A stretch of DNA of 27,383 nt, taken from Betaproteobacteria bacterium (GTDB lineage Bacteria; Pseudomonadota; Gammaproteobacteria; Burkholderiales; SG8-41). Where the stretch lies: the NCBI GenBank assembly GCA_025353085.1, contig JANXRI010000176.1, positions 1 through 27,383 on the forward strand. The letters run 5' to 3'. Within the stretch, counting starts at the first letter, position 1, and each line of letters opens with the position of its first letter. A model generated the notes under the pieces. The model was not told the origin of the DNA and made no database searches. It saw only the letters and a list, made by a program, of their open reading frames with translations. Position numbers and translations under genes: made by a program. Below, piece by piece: positions 17,236 through 25,037 of this stretch.

Positions 17236-17861
17236 CAGCAGTCAAAATTTGCGGCATCACGCGTCAGGCTGATGCGGCGGCTGCCGCGCGTTTCGGTGCG
17301 CAGGCGGTCGGATTGATTTTCTATGCAAAAAGTGCGCGCAATGTTACGCCCGCCGCCGCGAATGAAATCGTGAGTGCGCTGCCGCCGTTTATCACCGTAG
17401 TCGGCTTATTTGTGAACCCAACCAGCCGCGAAGTCGAAGACGTTTTGCGCGATGTGAGGCTCGGGCTATTGCAGTTTCACGGCGAAGAGACGCCCGCTTT
17501 CTGTGGCCGGTTTGCCCTGCCTTACCTCAAGGCGGCGCGCGTCAAAGCGGGGCTCGATTTGATACAATACGCGCATCTATACGAGGCGGCGCGCGGGTTG
17601 GTGCTTGATGCGTTTGTCGACGGCGCGCACGGCGGTACGGGCACATCGTTCGACTGGAGCCTGATACCGTCAAACTTGGCATTACCGGTTGTATTGTCCG
17701 GTGGACTTAATCCCGCTAATGTAGGTAATGCGATATGCCGTGTGTTGCCGTGGGCGGTGGATGTGAGTTCCGGCGTTGAGGCGAGCCCCGGCATCAAAGA
17801 CCCGCAAAAAATCGCGGCATTCATGAAAGAGGTGCGCAGTGCAGATGTACGACTTGCCTGA
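17232..17861 (+). CDS. trpF: Phosphoribosylanthranilate isomerase
   Basis: Amadori rearrangement of N-(5-phosphoribosyl)anthranilate in tryptophan synthesis. 209 residues forming a TIM barrel. The start TAVKICGIT holds the catalytic cysteine; GLFVNP, LQFHGEETP and the phosphate-binding VVLSGGLNPANV are visible, with DVSSGVEASPGIKD at the end. It starts with a GTG that overlaps the truA stop by 4 bp. Its last 23 bp are shared with the beginning of trpB, which suggests coupled translation. Confidence 0.96.
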   Translation: MTAVKICGITRQADAAAAARFGAQAVGLIFYAKSARNVTPAAANEIVSALPPFITVVGLFVNPTSREVEDVLRDVRLGLLQFHGEETPAFCGRFALPYLKAARVKAGLDLIQYAHLYEAARGLVLDAFVDGAHGGTGTSFDWSLIPSNLALPVVLSGGLNPANVGNAICRVLPWAVDVSSGVEASPGIKDPQKIAAFMKEVRSADVRLA

Positions 17862-19038
17862 CGAAAGCGGTCACTTCGGCCAGTATGGCGGCGTGTTCGT
17901 GGCCGAAACATTGATCGAGGCGCTCGACCAACTGAAGGCCGAATACGAACGTTATCGTCATGATCCGGCGTTCCGCGCCGAGTTCGAGTACGAACTCAAG
18001 CATTACGTCGGCCGGCCGAGCCCGATTTATCACGCCAGGCGCTGGTCCGAGCATTTTGGCGGCGCGCAGGTTTACCTCAAACGTGAGGATCTCAATCATA
18101 CGGGCGCCCATAAAATCAACAACACCGTTGGCCAGGCGTTGCTGGCCAAACGCATGGGCAAGCCGCGTGTGATCGCTGAGACAGGCGCAGGCCAGCATGG
18201 CGTCGCCACTGCGACAGTTGCCGCGCGTTATGGAATGAAGTGCGTTGTATACATGGGGTCGGAGGACATCAAGCGGCAGGCGCAAAATGTCTATCGCATG
18301 AAGCTCCTCGGCGCGGAAGTTGTCGCGGTCGAATCCGGTTCGAAGACGCTCAAGGACGCTTTGAATGAGGCGATGCGCGACTGGGTGACCAACGTCGACG
18401 ACACTTTCTATATTATCGGCACCGTCGCCGGCCCGCATCCGTATCCAATGATGGTGCGCGATTTCCAGTCAGTCATCGGTATTGAATCACGGGTGCAAAT
18501 GCTCGACATGGCCGGCCGCCAGCCAGACGCGGTGCTCGCATGCGTCGGCGGCGGTTCCAATGCGATGGGTCTTTTTTACCCCTACATTTCAGACGAGAAG
18601 GTGCGGCTGGTCGGCGTAGAGGCCGCAGGCCATGGACTCGAAACCGGCAAGCATGCCGCGACGTTGTGCGCGGGCAAGCCCGGTGTCTTGCACGGCAATC
18701 GCACATATCTGATGCAGGACGACAACGGCCAGATCATCGAGACGCATTCGATTTCAGCAGGGCTCGATTATCCCGGCGTCGGCCCCGAGCACTCGTGGTT
18801 GAAAGACTGCGGCCGTGCCGAGTACGTTGCGGTAACCGACGATGAAGCACTGGCTGCGTTTCATAACCTGTGCCGGCTCGAAGGCATTATTCCCGCGCTC
18901 GAATCGAGCCATGCACTTGCGTACGCGGCGAAGATGGCGCCGCGTATGAAGGCCGACCAGATTCTGCTCGTAAATTTGTCGGGGCGCGGTGATAAGGACA
19001 TGCATACAGTGGCCGAGAAGTCCGGCCTGAAATTCTAG
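17839..19038 (+). CDS. trpB: Tryptophan synthase, beta subunit
   Basis: PLP-dependent condensation of indole and serine, acting as a complex with TrpA. 399 residues. The Schiff-base lysine is Lys92 in HTGAHKINN (numbered from the GTG), the PLP phosphate loop is GGGSNAMG, and GRGDKDMHT is at the C-terminus. Two starts are possible: GTG at 17839, six bases after an AGAGG, or ATG at 17845. The first has better spacing; both lie inside trpF. TrpA follows after only 5 bases. Confidence 0.97.
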   Translation: MQMYDLPDESGHFGQYGGVFVAETLIEALDQLKAEYERYRHDPAFRAEFEYELKHYVGRPSPIYHARRWSEHFGGAQVYLKREDLNHTGAHKINNTVGQALLAKRMGKPRVIAETGAGQHGVATATVAARYGMKCVVYMGSEDIKRQAQNVYRMKLLGAEVVAVESGSKTLKDALNEAMRDWVTNVDDTFYIIGTVAGPHPYPMMVRDFQSVIGIESRVQMLDMAGRQPDAVLACVGGGSNAMGLFYPYISDEKVRLVGVEAAGHGLETGKHAATLCAGKPGVLHGNRTYLMQDDNGQIIETHSISAGLDYPGVGPEHSWLKDCGRAEYVAVTDDEALAAFHNLCRLEGIIPALESSHALAYAAKMAPRMKADQILLVNLSGRGDKDMHTVAEKSGLKF

Positions 19039-19043
19039 CCGCG

Positions 19044-19841
19044 ATGTCGAGAATCGCCGCTACATTCGCCGCATTAAAGCAGAACAACCGCAAGGCATTG
19101 ATCCCTTTTATCACGGCCGGCGATCCTGATCCTGCACTCGCGGTCCCGCTGATGCACGCGCTGGCGAAGGCGGGCGCCGACGTGATCGAACTCGGTGTTC
19201 CGTTTTCGGATCCGATGGCCGACGGACCCACGATCCAGCGCGCGAACGAACGCGCGTTGAAGCACGGCGTCTCGCTCAAGACCGTTCTCGGGTTCGTGAC
19301 CGAATTCCGCGCGACCAACGGTTCGACGCCGGTGGTGCTCATGGGCTATGCGAATCCGATCGAGGCGATGGGTTACGAAGCGTTTGCGAATGCCGCACTG
19401 GCTGCTGGTGTCGACGGCGTGCTGGTCGTCGATTACCCGCCTCAGGAAGCCGCGCGGTTCGCCGAATTGCTCGAGCAGCGAAAAATCGATGCGATTTTTC
19501 TGCTATCGCCGACCTCAACGGAATTGCGCATCAAGGAAGTTGCGCGTTACGCGCGTGGCTACATTTACTACGTTTCATTGCGCGGCGTCACCGGTGCGGC
19601 AAACCTCGACGTTGCAGACGTGGCCAAAAAACTGCCCAACATCCGCGCTCATATTAAACTGCCGATCGGCGTCGGTTTTGGCATACGTGATGCGCAGACC
19701 GCGCGCGCGGTCGGACAAATCGCCGACGCGGTCGTCATCGGCAGCCGGCTGGTGCAGGAAATCGAATCGAGCTCGCGCGAAGACGTGCTGGACAATATCT
19801 CGACACTGGTCAACGATATCCGCAGTGCCCTCGACCGCTAA
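19044..19841 (+). CDS. trpA: Tryptophan synthase, alpha subunit
   Basis: Cleaves indole-3-glycerol phosphate and channels indole to TrpB. 265 residues, TIM barrel. Catalytic Glu49 (VIELGVPFSDP) and Asp60 (MADGPTIQ) are present, as are FITAGDPDP and the phosphate-binding IGVGFGIRDAQTA. The ATG is 5 bases after trpB. It is followed by a 99-bp gap with a hairpin before accD, so transcription may or may not continue. Confidence 0.97.
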   Translation: MSRIAATFAALKQNNRKALIPFITAGDPDPALAVPLMHALAKAGADVIELGVPFSDPMADGPTIQRANERALKHGVSLKTVLGFVTEFRATNGSTPVVLMGYANPIEAMGYEAFANAALAAGVDGVLVVDYPPQEAARFAELLEQRKIDAIFLLSPTSTELRIKEVARYARGYIYYVSLRGVTGAANLDVADVAKKLPNIRAHIKLPIGVGFGIRDAQTARAVGQIADAVVIGSRLVQEIESSSREDVLDNISTLVNDIRSALDR

Positions 19842-19894
19842 AAGGTAATGGAATAAAGGGTCCGCATCCCTGATAAATCCCCCACGTCAGAAGC

Positions 19895-19920
19895 AGCTTT
19901 GATTGTATGCAATCAAAGCT
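19895..19920 (+). promoter_or_regulatory. Perfect inverted repeat in the accD leader
   Basis: Eleven-base arms AGCTTTGATTG and CAATCAAAGCT enclose a TATG loop, ending 20 bases before the accD start. No T-run follows on either strand, so it is not a terminator. It could be an RNA hairpin near the ribosome binding site or a dyad operator. In E. coli the carboxyltransferase is known to bind its own mRNA, so autoregulation is one possibility; nothing in the sequence proves it. Confidence 0.6.
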
Positions 19921-19940
19921 TCCCTAAAGAGGATGACGCC

Positions 19941-20807
19941 ATGAGTTGGTTGAAAAAGCTGTTGCCGCCGAAGATCAACCGCGACGGTGGCAGCCCCAAG
20001 AAGAACGTTCCGGAAGGCCTGTGGAGCAAGTGCGATGCTTGCGAAGCGGTGCTCTACCGGACCGATCTTGAAAAAAACCTCAACGTCTGTCCAAAGTGCA
20101 ATCACCACAACCGGCTGTCGGCGCGCGAGCGTCTCGATTCGCTGCTCGATTCAGAGGGCCGCTACGAAATCGGCAATGAAGTCCTGCCGATCGACACGTT
20201 GAAATTCAAAGACAGCCGGCGCTACGCCGAGCGGCTCGACGAGGCGCGCAAGGACACGGAAGAAGACGACGCGCTGGTCGTCATGCAAGGCAGCATCAAA
20301 ACAATCCCGCTGGTTGTCGCGGCGTTCGAATTCAAGTTCCTCGGCGGCTCGATGGGTTCGGTCGTGGGCGAGCGGTTCGTCCGTGGCGTGCAGGTATGCC
20401 TCGAGCAGAAACTGCCCTTCGTGTGCTTTACGGCGAGCGGCGGCGCGCGCATGCAGGAAGGGCTTCTGTCATTAATGCAAATGTCCAAAACATGCGCGGC
20501 GCTTACGCGACTCGGCGCCGAGAAGCTGCCATTCGTCTCGGTGCTGACCGACCCGACGATGGGTGGCGTGTCGGCGAGCTTTGCGCTGATTGGCGACGTG
20601 GTGTTTGCAGAACCGAACGCGCTTATCGGGTTTGCCGGCCCGCGCGTAATCGAACAGACAGTGCGCGAAACGCTGCCCGAAGGTTTTCAGCGCTCGGAAT
20701 TTTTGCTTCAGCATGGCGCGATCGATTTGATCGTCGACCGGCGCGAAATGCGTGACAAGCTCGCAAGTGTAATTACGCTGCTGCTCAAGCTGCCGGCGGC
20801 AGCCTGA
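19941..20807 (+). CDS. accD: Acetyl-CoA carboxylase carboxyltransferase, beta subunit
   Basis: Transfers the carboxyl group from biotin carboxyl carrier protein to acetyl-CoA, the first step of fatty acid synthesis, with AccA. The ATG at 19941 has a good AGAGGA upstream and gives the family start MSWLKKLLPPK (288 residues). A TTG at 19899 in the same frame would start inside the hairpin and is unlikely. The zinc ribbon cysteines are Cys31, Cys34, Cys50 and Cys53. The crotonase-fold core shows FTASGGARMQEGLLSLMQM and TDPTMGGVSASFA. folC follows 25 bases later, as in many proteobacteria. Confidence 0.96.
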   Translation: MSWLKKLLPPKINRDGGSPKKNVPEGLWSKCDACEAVLYRTDLEKNLNVCPKCNHHNRLSARERLDSLLDSEGRYEIGNEVLPIDTLKFKDSRRYAERLDEARKDTEEDDALVVMQGSIKTIPLVVAAFEFKFLGGSMGSVVGERFVRGVQVCLEQKLPFVCFTASGGARMQEGLLSLMQMSKTCAALTRLGAEKLPFVSVLTDPTMGGVSASFALIGDVVFAEPNALIGFAGPRVIEQTVRETLPEGFQRSEFLLQHGAIDLIVDRREMRDKLASVITLLLKLPAAA

Positions 20808-20832
20808 AGAACGTCCAGGCACTGCATGCGCC

Positions 20833-22110
20833 GTGAGTAAGTCGCCGCCGTCTACGCTCGCACAATGGCTGGAATATCTCGAGCGGCTGCATCCCAAGGC
20901 CATCGCCATGGGTCTCGAACGCGTGTCGCAGGTTACGCGTTCGCTTGCGATCGTCCCGGGCTTTGCGGTCATTACCGTCGGCGGCACCAACGGCAAGGGC
21001 TCATGTTGCGCGATGCTCGAAGCGATTCTGCTGCAGGCCGGTTATCGCGTCGGCTGCTATACCTCGCCGCATCTCTTGCGCTACAACGAACGCGTGCATA
21101 TCGACGGGCGTGAAGCGACCGACGACGTTTTGTGCCGTGCGTTTGCACGCATTGACGTTGCGCGCGGCGACACCACGCTGACTTATTTCGAGTTCGGAAC
21201 GCTGGCCGCACTGCTGGCGTTTGCCGAGACCAATGTTGACGTGGTGATTCTCGAGGTCGGGCTCGGCGGCAGGCTCGATGCCGTGAATGCGTTCGATGCC
21301 GATTGTGCGCTCATCGCGAGCGTCGATCTCGATCATCAGGATTATCTGGGCGACTCGCGCGAAGCCATCGGTTATGAAAAGGCCGGTATTTTCCGGGCTG
21401 GCCGACCGGCAGTGTGCGCCGACGCGGAGCCACCGGTTTCTCTCGTCAATCATGCACGTGCAATCGGCGCTGATCTGGCGGTTATTGATCGCGACTTTGG
21501 TTATGTCGCCGAGCCGCAGCAATGGCGTTATTGGGGGCCAGGCGGCAAACGTTATGGCTTGCCGTATCCGGCCTTGCGCGGCACTTTTCAACTCAGCAAT
21601 GCGGCAGCCTGCCTGACCGCGCTCGACAGCCTGCGCGCGCGCCTGCCGGTGACCGCGCAGGATCTGCGCAGCGGCCTGTTGCAGGCAGAGGTGGCGGGGC
21701 GCTTCCAGGTGCTGCCAGGAAGGCCGCTCGTGATTCTGGATGTCGCGCACAATCCCCATGCGGCGCGTGCGTTAGCCGCCAACCTCGCCAGCATGCCGGC
21801 TGGCGGCCGCACACTCGCCGTATTCGGCATGCTGAACGATAAAGATACCGGCGGTGTTGTCACGGCGGTCAAGGCTTACATCGCGCATTGGTTTGTGGCC
21901 GGCACGGGCGGCGCGCGCGGCACCAGCGCCGGGCAACTGGCGGCTGAACTCGCGCGCGCGGGGGTGAACGCGCCGATTGCGCAATTCGCCGATGTCGCAG
22001 CCGCATGGCACGCCGCCTGTGAATCGGCGTCTGATAATGATAAAATTATCGTTTTCGGATCCTTTCTTACGGTTGCTGCGGTGATGAGCGAACGACAACG
22101 TAAGACCTAG
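20833..22110 (+). CDS. folC: Bifunctional folylpolyglutamate/dihydrofolate synthase
   Basis: Adds glutamate to dihydropteroate (giving dihydrofolate) and to folates. 425 residues, typical of proteobacterial FolC. The ATP-binding P-loop GTNGKGS is at 51-57; CYTSPHLLRYNERV, EVGLGGRLDAVN and DVAHNPHAARALA are Mur-ligase-family landmarks. The start is a GTG at 20833, with no strong ribosome binding site, so it may be coupled to accD. The next gene begins 14 bases after its TAG. Confidence 0.95.
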   Translation: MSKSPPSTLAQWLEYLERLHPKAIAMGLERVSQVTRSLAIVPGFAVITVGGTNGKGSCCAMLEAILLQAGYRVGCYTSPHLLRYNERVHIDGREATDDVLCRAFARIDVARGDTTLTYFEFGTLAALLAFAETNVDVVILEVGLGGRLDAVNAFDADCALIASVDLDHQDYLGDSREAIGYEKAGIFRAGRPAVCADAEPPVSLVNHARAIGADLAVIDRDFGYVAEPQQWRYWGPGGKRYGLPYPALRGTFQLSNAAACLTALDSLRARLPVTAQDLRSGLLQAEVAGRFQVLPGRPLVILDVAHNPHAARALAANLASMPAGGRTLAVFGMLNDKDTGGVVTAVKAYIAHWFVAGTGGARGTSAGQLAAELARAGVNAPIAQFADVAAAWHAACESASDNDKIIVFGSFLTVAAVMSERQRKT

Positions 22111-22124
22111 GTTTCCGGACCGCC

Positions 22125-22847
22125 ATGCCCAAATCGATCAGCGACGAAGAACTGCAGCTCAGGAAACGCGCGCGCCGCCGGCTGGTCGGGGCGATTGCCC
22201 TGGTGACGATAGTCGCGGTATTCCTGCCGATGGTGCTCGATCATGAGCCCAAACCGGTCAGCCAGGATGTCAGTATCAAGATTCCGTCACCCGATGCCGG
22301 CGTATTCAAGTCGAAGATCGTGCCGGTCGCACCAGCCCAAAAATTCTCGCCCGCCGCCAAGTCCGATGCGCCGGCTCCGGCGGAGCGCGCCACCGACAAT
22401 ACGAGTGCCAGAATCGATGCGCCTAAAGTTGCGGCCGCCGTGCCCGCGGCCAAACCGGCAACGGCGGCTCCAATAGCATCGAACGATACAGAAGCAGCGC
22501 CTCCGCAGAAGGCGGCGCCCGACAAGGCCGCGTTCACGCCGAAGCCAGCCGCCGTTAAACCGAAAGTCGCCGATAAAGAAAAATCGGCCGACAAACCAAA
22601 AGCAAATTCAAAAGGCGCCGCCGGGTACATCGTGCAAGTGGCTGCACTCAACGATCCGGACAAAGCAAAGCAGATGCGCGATCAGATTACCGCGAGCGGA
22701 ATAAAGGCTTATACCGAAGTGGTGCCGACCGCCAGGGGCAATGTGACGCGCGTGCGCGCGGGCCCATTCGGTTCACGGCCCGATGCCGATAAGGCGCGCG
22801 ACAAGTTGAAGAAACTGGGATTGAACGGCAACGTCATTCCGAAATGA
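22125..22847 (+). CDS. dedD: SPOR domain protein (DedD/FtsN-like)
   Basis: Predicted bitopic inner membrane protein that binds denuded septal peptidoglycan. 240 residues. After a short basic N-terminus (KRARRR) there is one membrane helix (about 21-40, ALVTIVAVFLPMVL), then a low-complexity Ala/Pro/Lys linker through about residue 165, then a C-terminal SPOR domain (about 166-240, from GYIVQVAALNDPDKA to GLNGNVI). The position between folC and cvpA is conserved for DedD-type proteins. Its stop overlaps the cvpA start by 4 bp (ATGA). The gene symbol is assigned by position. Confidence 0.87.
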   Translation: MPKSISDEELQLRKRARRRLVGAIALVTIVAVFLPMVLDHEPKPVSQDVSIKIPSPDAGVFKSKIVPVAPAQKFSPAAKSDAPAPAERATDNTSARIDAPKVAAAVPAAKPATAAPIASNDTEAAPPQKAAPDKAAFTPKPAAVKPKVADKEKSADKPKANSKGAAGYIVQVAALNDPDKAKQMRDQITASGIKAYTEVVPTARGNVTRVRAGPFGSRPDADKARDKLKKLGLNGNVIPK

Positions 22848-23335
22848 CGTGGATCGATTACGCAGTTATCGCAATCGTCGGCATCTCGATTCTGTTGAGC
22901 GTCATTCACGGGCTGGTCCGCGAGATTTTGTCGCTCGCATCCTGGATCGTCGCGTTTGTCGTCGCGCAAATGTTCATTGTCGAAGCTGCCGCGCTATTGC
23001 CGCCGGCGCTCACGAACCCGTCGTTGCGATTGTTGGCGGGGTTCCTCGGCGTTTTCCTGTCGGTGCTGGTGGTCATGATGTTGCTTGCGATGGCGATATC
23101 GCGTCTGGTCAAGACCGTCGGACTCGGTTTCGCGGATCGAGCGCTGGGCGGTGTATTCGGGCTGGCGCGCGGACTGACGATCGTCACGATCGCCGTGTTG
23201 CTCGCCGGATTGACGGCGTTGCCACGGCAGGCGGCGTGGCGCAATGCGATGTTGAGCGAGCCGCTGATAATTCTCGCCAACTGGGTTAAAGTCTGGTTGC
23301 CTGACGACCTGGCGAAGCACATCAACTACGGTTAG
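22844..23335 (+). CDS. cvpA: CvpA family inner membrane protein
   Basis: Polytopic membrane protein of 163 residues with about four hydrophobic segments, beginning MTWIDYAVIAIVGISILLS, followed by GLVREILSLASWIVA. In E. coli CvpA is linked to colicin V export and its gene is often just upstream of purF; here only 8 bases separate the two. The exact molecular function is not established. The 4-bp overlap with the SPOR gene suggests translational coupling. Confidence 0.93.
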   Translation: MTWIDYAVIAIVGISILLSVIHGLVREILSLASWIVAFVVAQMFIVEAAALLPPALTNPSLRLLAGFLGVFLSVLVVMMLLAMAISRLVKTVGLGFADRALGGVFGLARGLTIVTIAVLLAGLTALPRQAAWRNAMLSEPLIILANWVKVWLPDDLAKHINYG

Positions 23336-23343
23336 GGATTTTA

Positions 23344-24861
23344 ATGTGCGGCATATTAGGCGTTGTAGCAAAGAACGCGGTTAACCAGGTACTCTACGAC
23401 GGCCTCCTGGTGTTGCAGCATCGGGGCCAGGACGCCGCCGGCATCGTGACCGCCGAAGGCGCGACTTTTCACATGCATAAAGGCGGCGGCATGGTGCGCG
23501 ACGTATTTCGCACGCGCAACATGCGAGGCTTGCTTGGCGCCTGCGGGATCGGCCACACGCGTTATCCGACTGCCGGCTCGGCATGGTCGGCCGCGGAATC
23601 GCAGCCGTTCTATGTCAACTCACCGTTCGGCATCGTGCTCGGGCACAACGGCAACCTGACAAATACCGATCAGCTCAAAAGCGATCTGTTTCGCCAGGAC
23701 CTGCGGCACGTCAATACGAATTCGGATTCCGAAGTGCTGCTCAATGTGCTCGCGCATGAGCTGCAGGAAGGCGCTGCCAATTACAAGCTCGACCCGGCAA
23801 CTATATTCGCCGCGGTGTCAGGCGTGCACCGCCGCTGCCGCGGCGCTTACGCCGTCGTCGCGATGATCGCCGGCTATGGATTGCTCGCGTTCCGCGACCC
23901 TTATGGAATTCGGCCGCTCGTTTATGGCAAGATGGAAACCGAGCATGGAACCGAATATCTGGTGTCGTCGGAGTCGGTCGCGCTCGACGCACTGGGTTTT
24001 AAACTGGAGCGCGACATTGCGCCGGGCGAAGCGATATTTATCGACGAGGACGGCCATTTTTATTCACAGCAGTGCGCGCTGAATTCGTCGCTCAACCCGT
24101 GCATTTTCGAATACGTGTATCTCGCGCGGCCGGATTCGGTAATGGATGGTATTTCCGTTTATGAGACGCGGCTGCGCATGGGCGAAAGCCTCGCCGACAA
24201 AATCAAGCGCGAATATGCGCAACTCGACATCGACGTCGTGATCCCGATTCCGGACTCGAGCCGGCCCGCTGCGATGCAGTTGGCAAACCGCCTCAACCTG
24301 CCGTATCGCGAGGGTTTCATCAAGAACCGCTACATCGGCCGCACCTTTATCATGCCGGGGCAGGGTATCCGCAAAAAATCGGTGCGCCAGAAACTCAATG
24401 CCATCGGCATGGAGTTCAAGGGTAAGAATGTCATGCTGGTTGACGATTCGATCGTGCGCGGGACGACGAGTCGGGAAATCGTGCAGATGGCGCGCGAAGC
24501 CGGCGCACGCAAGGTATTTTTCGCGTCGGCGGCCCCGCCTGTGCGGTTTGCGAACGTGTATGGCATCGACATGCCGACGCGCGACGAGTTAATTGCGACC
24601 GGTCGCAGCGACGAGGAAATCGCGCGCGAGATCGGCGCCGACCATCTCATCTACCAGGATCTGTCGGCGCTGATTGACGACGTGCGCTCGGTCAACCCGA
24701 GAGTGATGAATTTCGAAGATTCGTGCTTCAGCGGCAATTACGTCACCGGCGATGTGACACAGGCATATCTCGACGGCGTCGAAGCGCAGCGCCGCGAGGG
24801 CAGCAAGCAGGCTGCATTTGCCGCTTCGCAGCTCGATCTCAATCTCGAAGTTATTGATTAA
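23344..24861 (+). CDS. purF: Amidophosphoribosyltransferase
   Basis: First committed step of purine synthesis: uses glutamine and PRPP to make phosphoribosylamine. 505 residues. The start MCGILGVV exposes the catalytic cysteine after methionine removal, with no propeptide. Glutaminase motifs (GIGHTRYPTAGS, LGHNGNLTN) and the PRPP-binding loop VMLVDDSIVRGTTSR (from 363, Asp367-Asp368) are intact. It closes the accD-folC-dedD-cvpA-purF run. A new promoter and riboswitch follow it. Confidence 0.97.
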   Translation: MCGILGVVAKNAVNQVLYDGLLVLQHRGQDAAGIVTAEGATFHMHKGGGMVRDVFRTRNMRGLLGACGIGHTRYPTAGSAWSAAESQPFYVNSPFGIVLGHNGNLTNTDQLKSDLFRQDLRHVNTNSDSEVLLNVLAHELQEGAANYKLDPATIFAAVSGVHRRCRGAYAVVAMIAGYGLLAFRDPYGIRPLVYGKMETEHGTEYLVSSESVALDALGFKLERDIAPGEAIFIDEDGHFYSQQCALNSSLNPCIFEYVYLARPDSVMDGISVYETRLRMGESLADKIKREYAQLDIDVVIPIPDSSRPAAMQLANRLNLPYREGFIKNRYIGRTFIMPGQGIRKKSVRQKLNAIGMEFKGKNVMLVDDSIVRGTTSREIVQMAREAGARKVFFASAAPPVRFANVYGIDMPTRDELIATGRSDEEIAREIGADHLIYQDLSALIDDVRSVNPRVMNFEDSCFSGNYVTGDVTQAYLDGVEAQRREGSKQAAFAASQLDLNLEVID

Positions 24862-24875
24862 GCCCTTTCTCGAAT

Positions 24876-24904
24876 TTGACAAGTCAACGACAGGCGAGTA
24901 CCTT
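24876..24904 (+). promoter_or_regulatory. Sigma70-like promoter for the methionine gene
   Basis: A perfect TTGACA -35 is followed by a 17-bp spacer and TACCTT (-10, keeping the key T, A and final T). The predicted start, near 24911, falls exactly where the riboswitch P1 helix begins, which supports both calls. Confidence 0.65.
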
Positions 24905-24910
24905 TCCCAG

Positions 24911-24979
24911 TGCGCCGATTTGAGATCAGCTTGCGGGCGCCGCCGGTGCAAGCCGGACGACAAATAAATACGGCTAAAG
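24911..24979 (+). promoter_or_regulatory. SAM-II-like riboswitch aptamer
   Basis: Arms GCGCC (24912-24916) and GGCGC (24936-24940) form P1. The loop starts GATTTGA and ends GCTTGCG, as in SAM-II. Downstream, AAATAAATACGGCTAAAG (24962-24979) resembles the conserved adenosine-rich strand ending in GCTAAA. Between P1 and this strand lies an extra 20-base insert with a possible CCGG/CCGG hairpin (24943-24956), recalling long-loop SAM-II variants. SAM-II elements normally lie upstream of methionine synthesis genes, as here. I could not draw the second pseudoknot helix convincingly by eye, so this needs a covariance-model search. Confidence 0.6.
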
Positions 24980-24987
24980 CGAGCCAG

Positions 24988-25020
24988 AAACCCGGTCCGC
25001 GCAAGCTGATCGGGTTTTTT
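24988..25020 (+). terminator. Attenuator terminator of the SAM-II-like leader
   Basis: AAACCCG (24988-24994) pairs with CGGGTTT (25011-25017), with a 16-base loop and a run of six Ts. A competing helix can form between riboswitch loop bases 24924-24935 (GATCAGCTTGCG) and 25000-25011 (CGCAAGCTGATC), a perfect 12-bp match that uses the terminator loop and its last arm base. If SAM binding hides the first partner, the terminator forms. Confidence 0.6.
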
Positions 25021-25037
25021 GTTGAAAAGAGCTTGCC

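Noticed and set aside
19899..19940. An upstream TTG start adding 14 residues to AccD
   Set aside because: The TTG lies inside the perfect inverted repeat and the added residues do not resemble AccD; the ATG at 19941 has a good ribosome binding site and the family start.
24940..24999. Cobalamin riboswitch
   Set aside because: CCGGTG...CCGG and GAGCCAGAAACCCGG look B12-like at first, but the loop length is off by one, the B12-box context is missing, and the SAM-II-like reading explains the loop, the tail and the downstream methionine gene.
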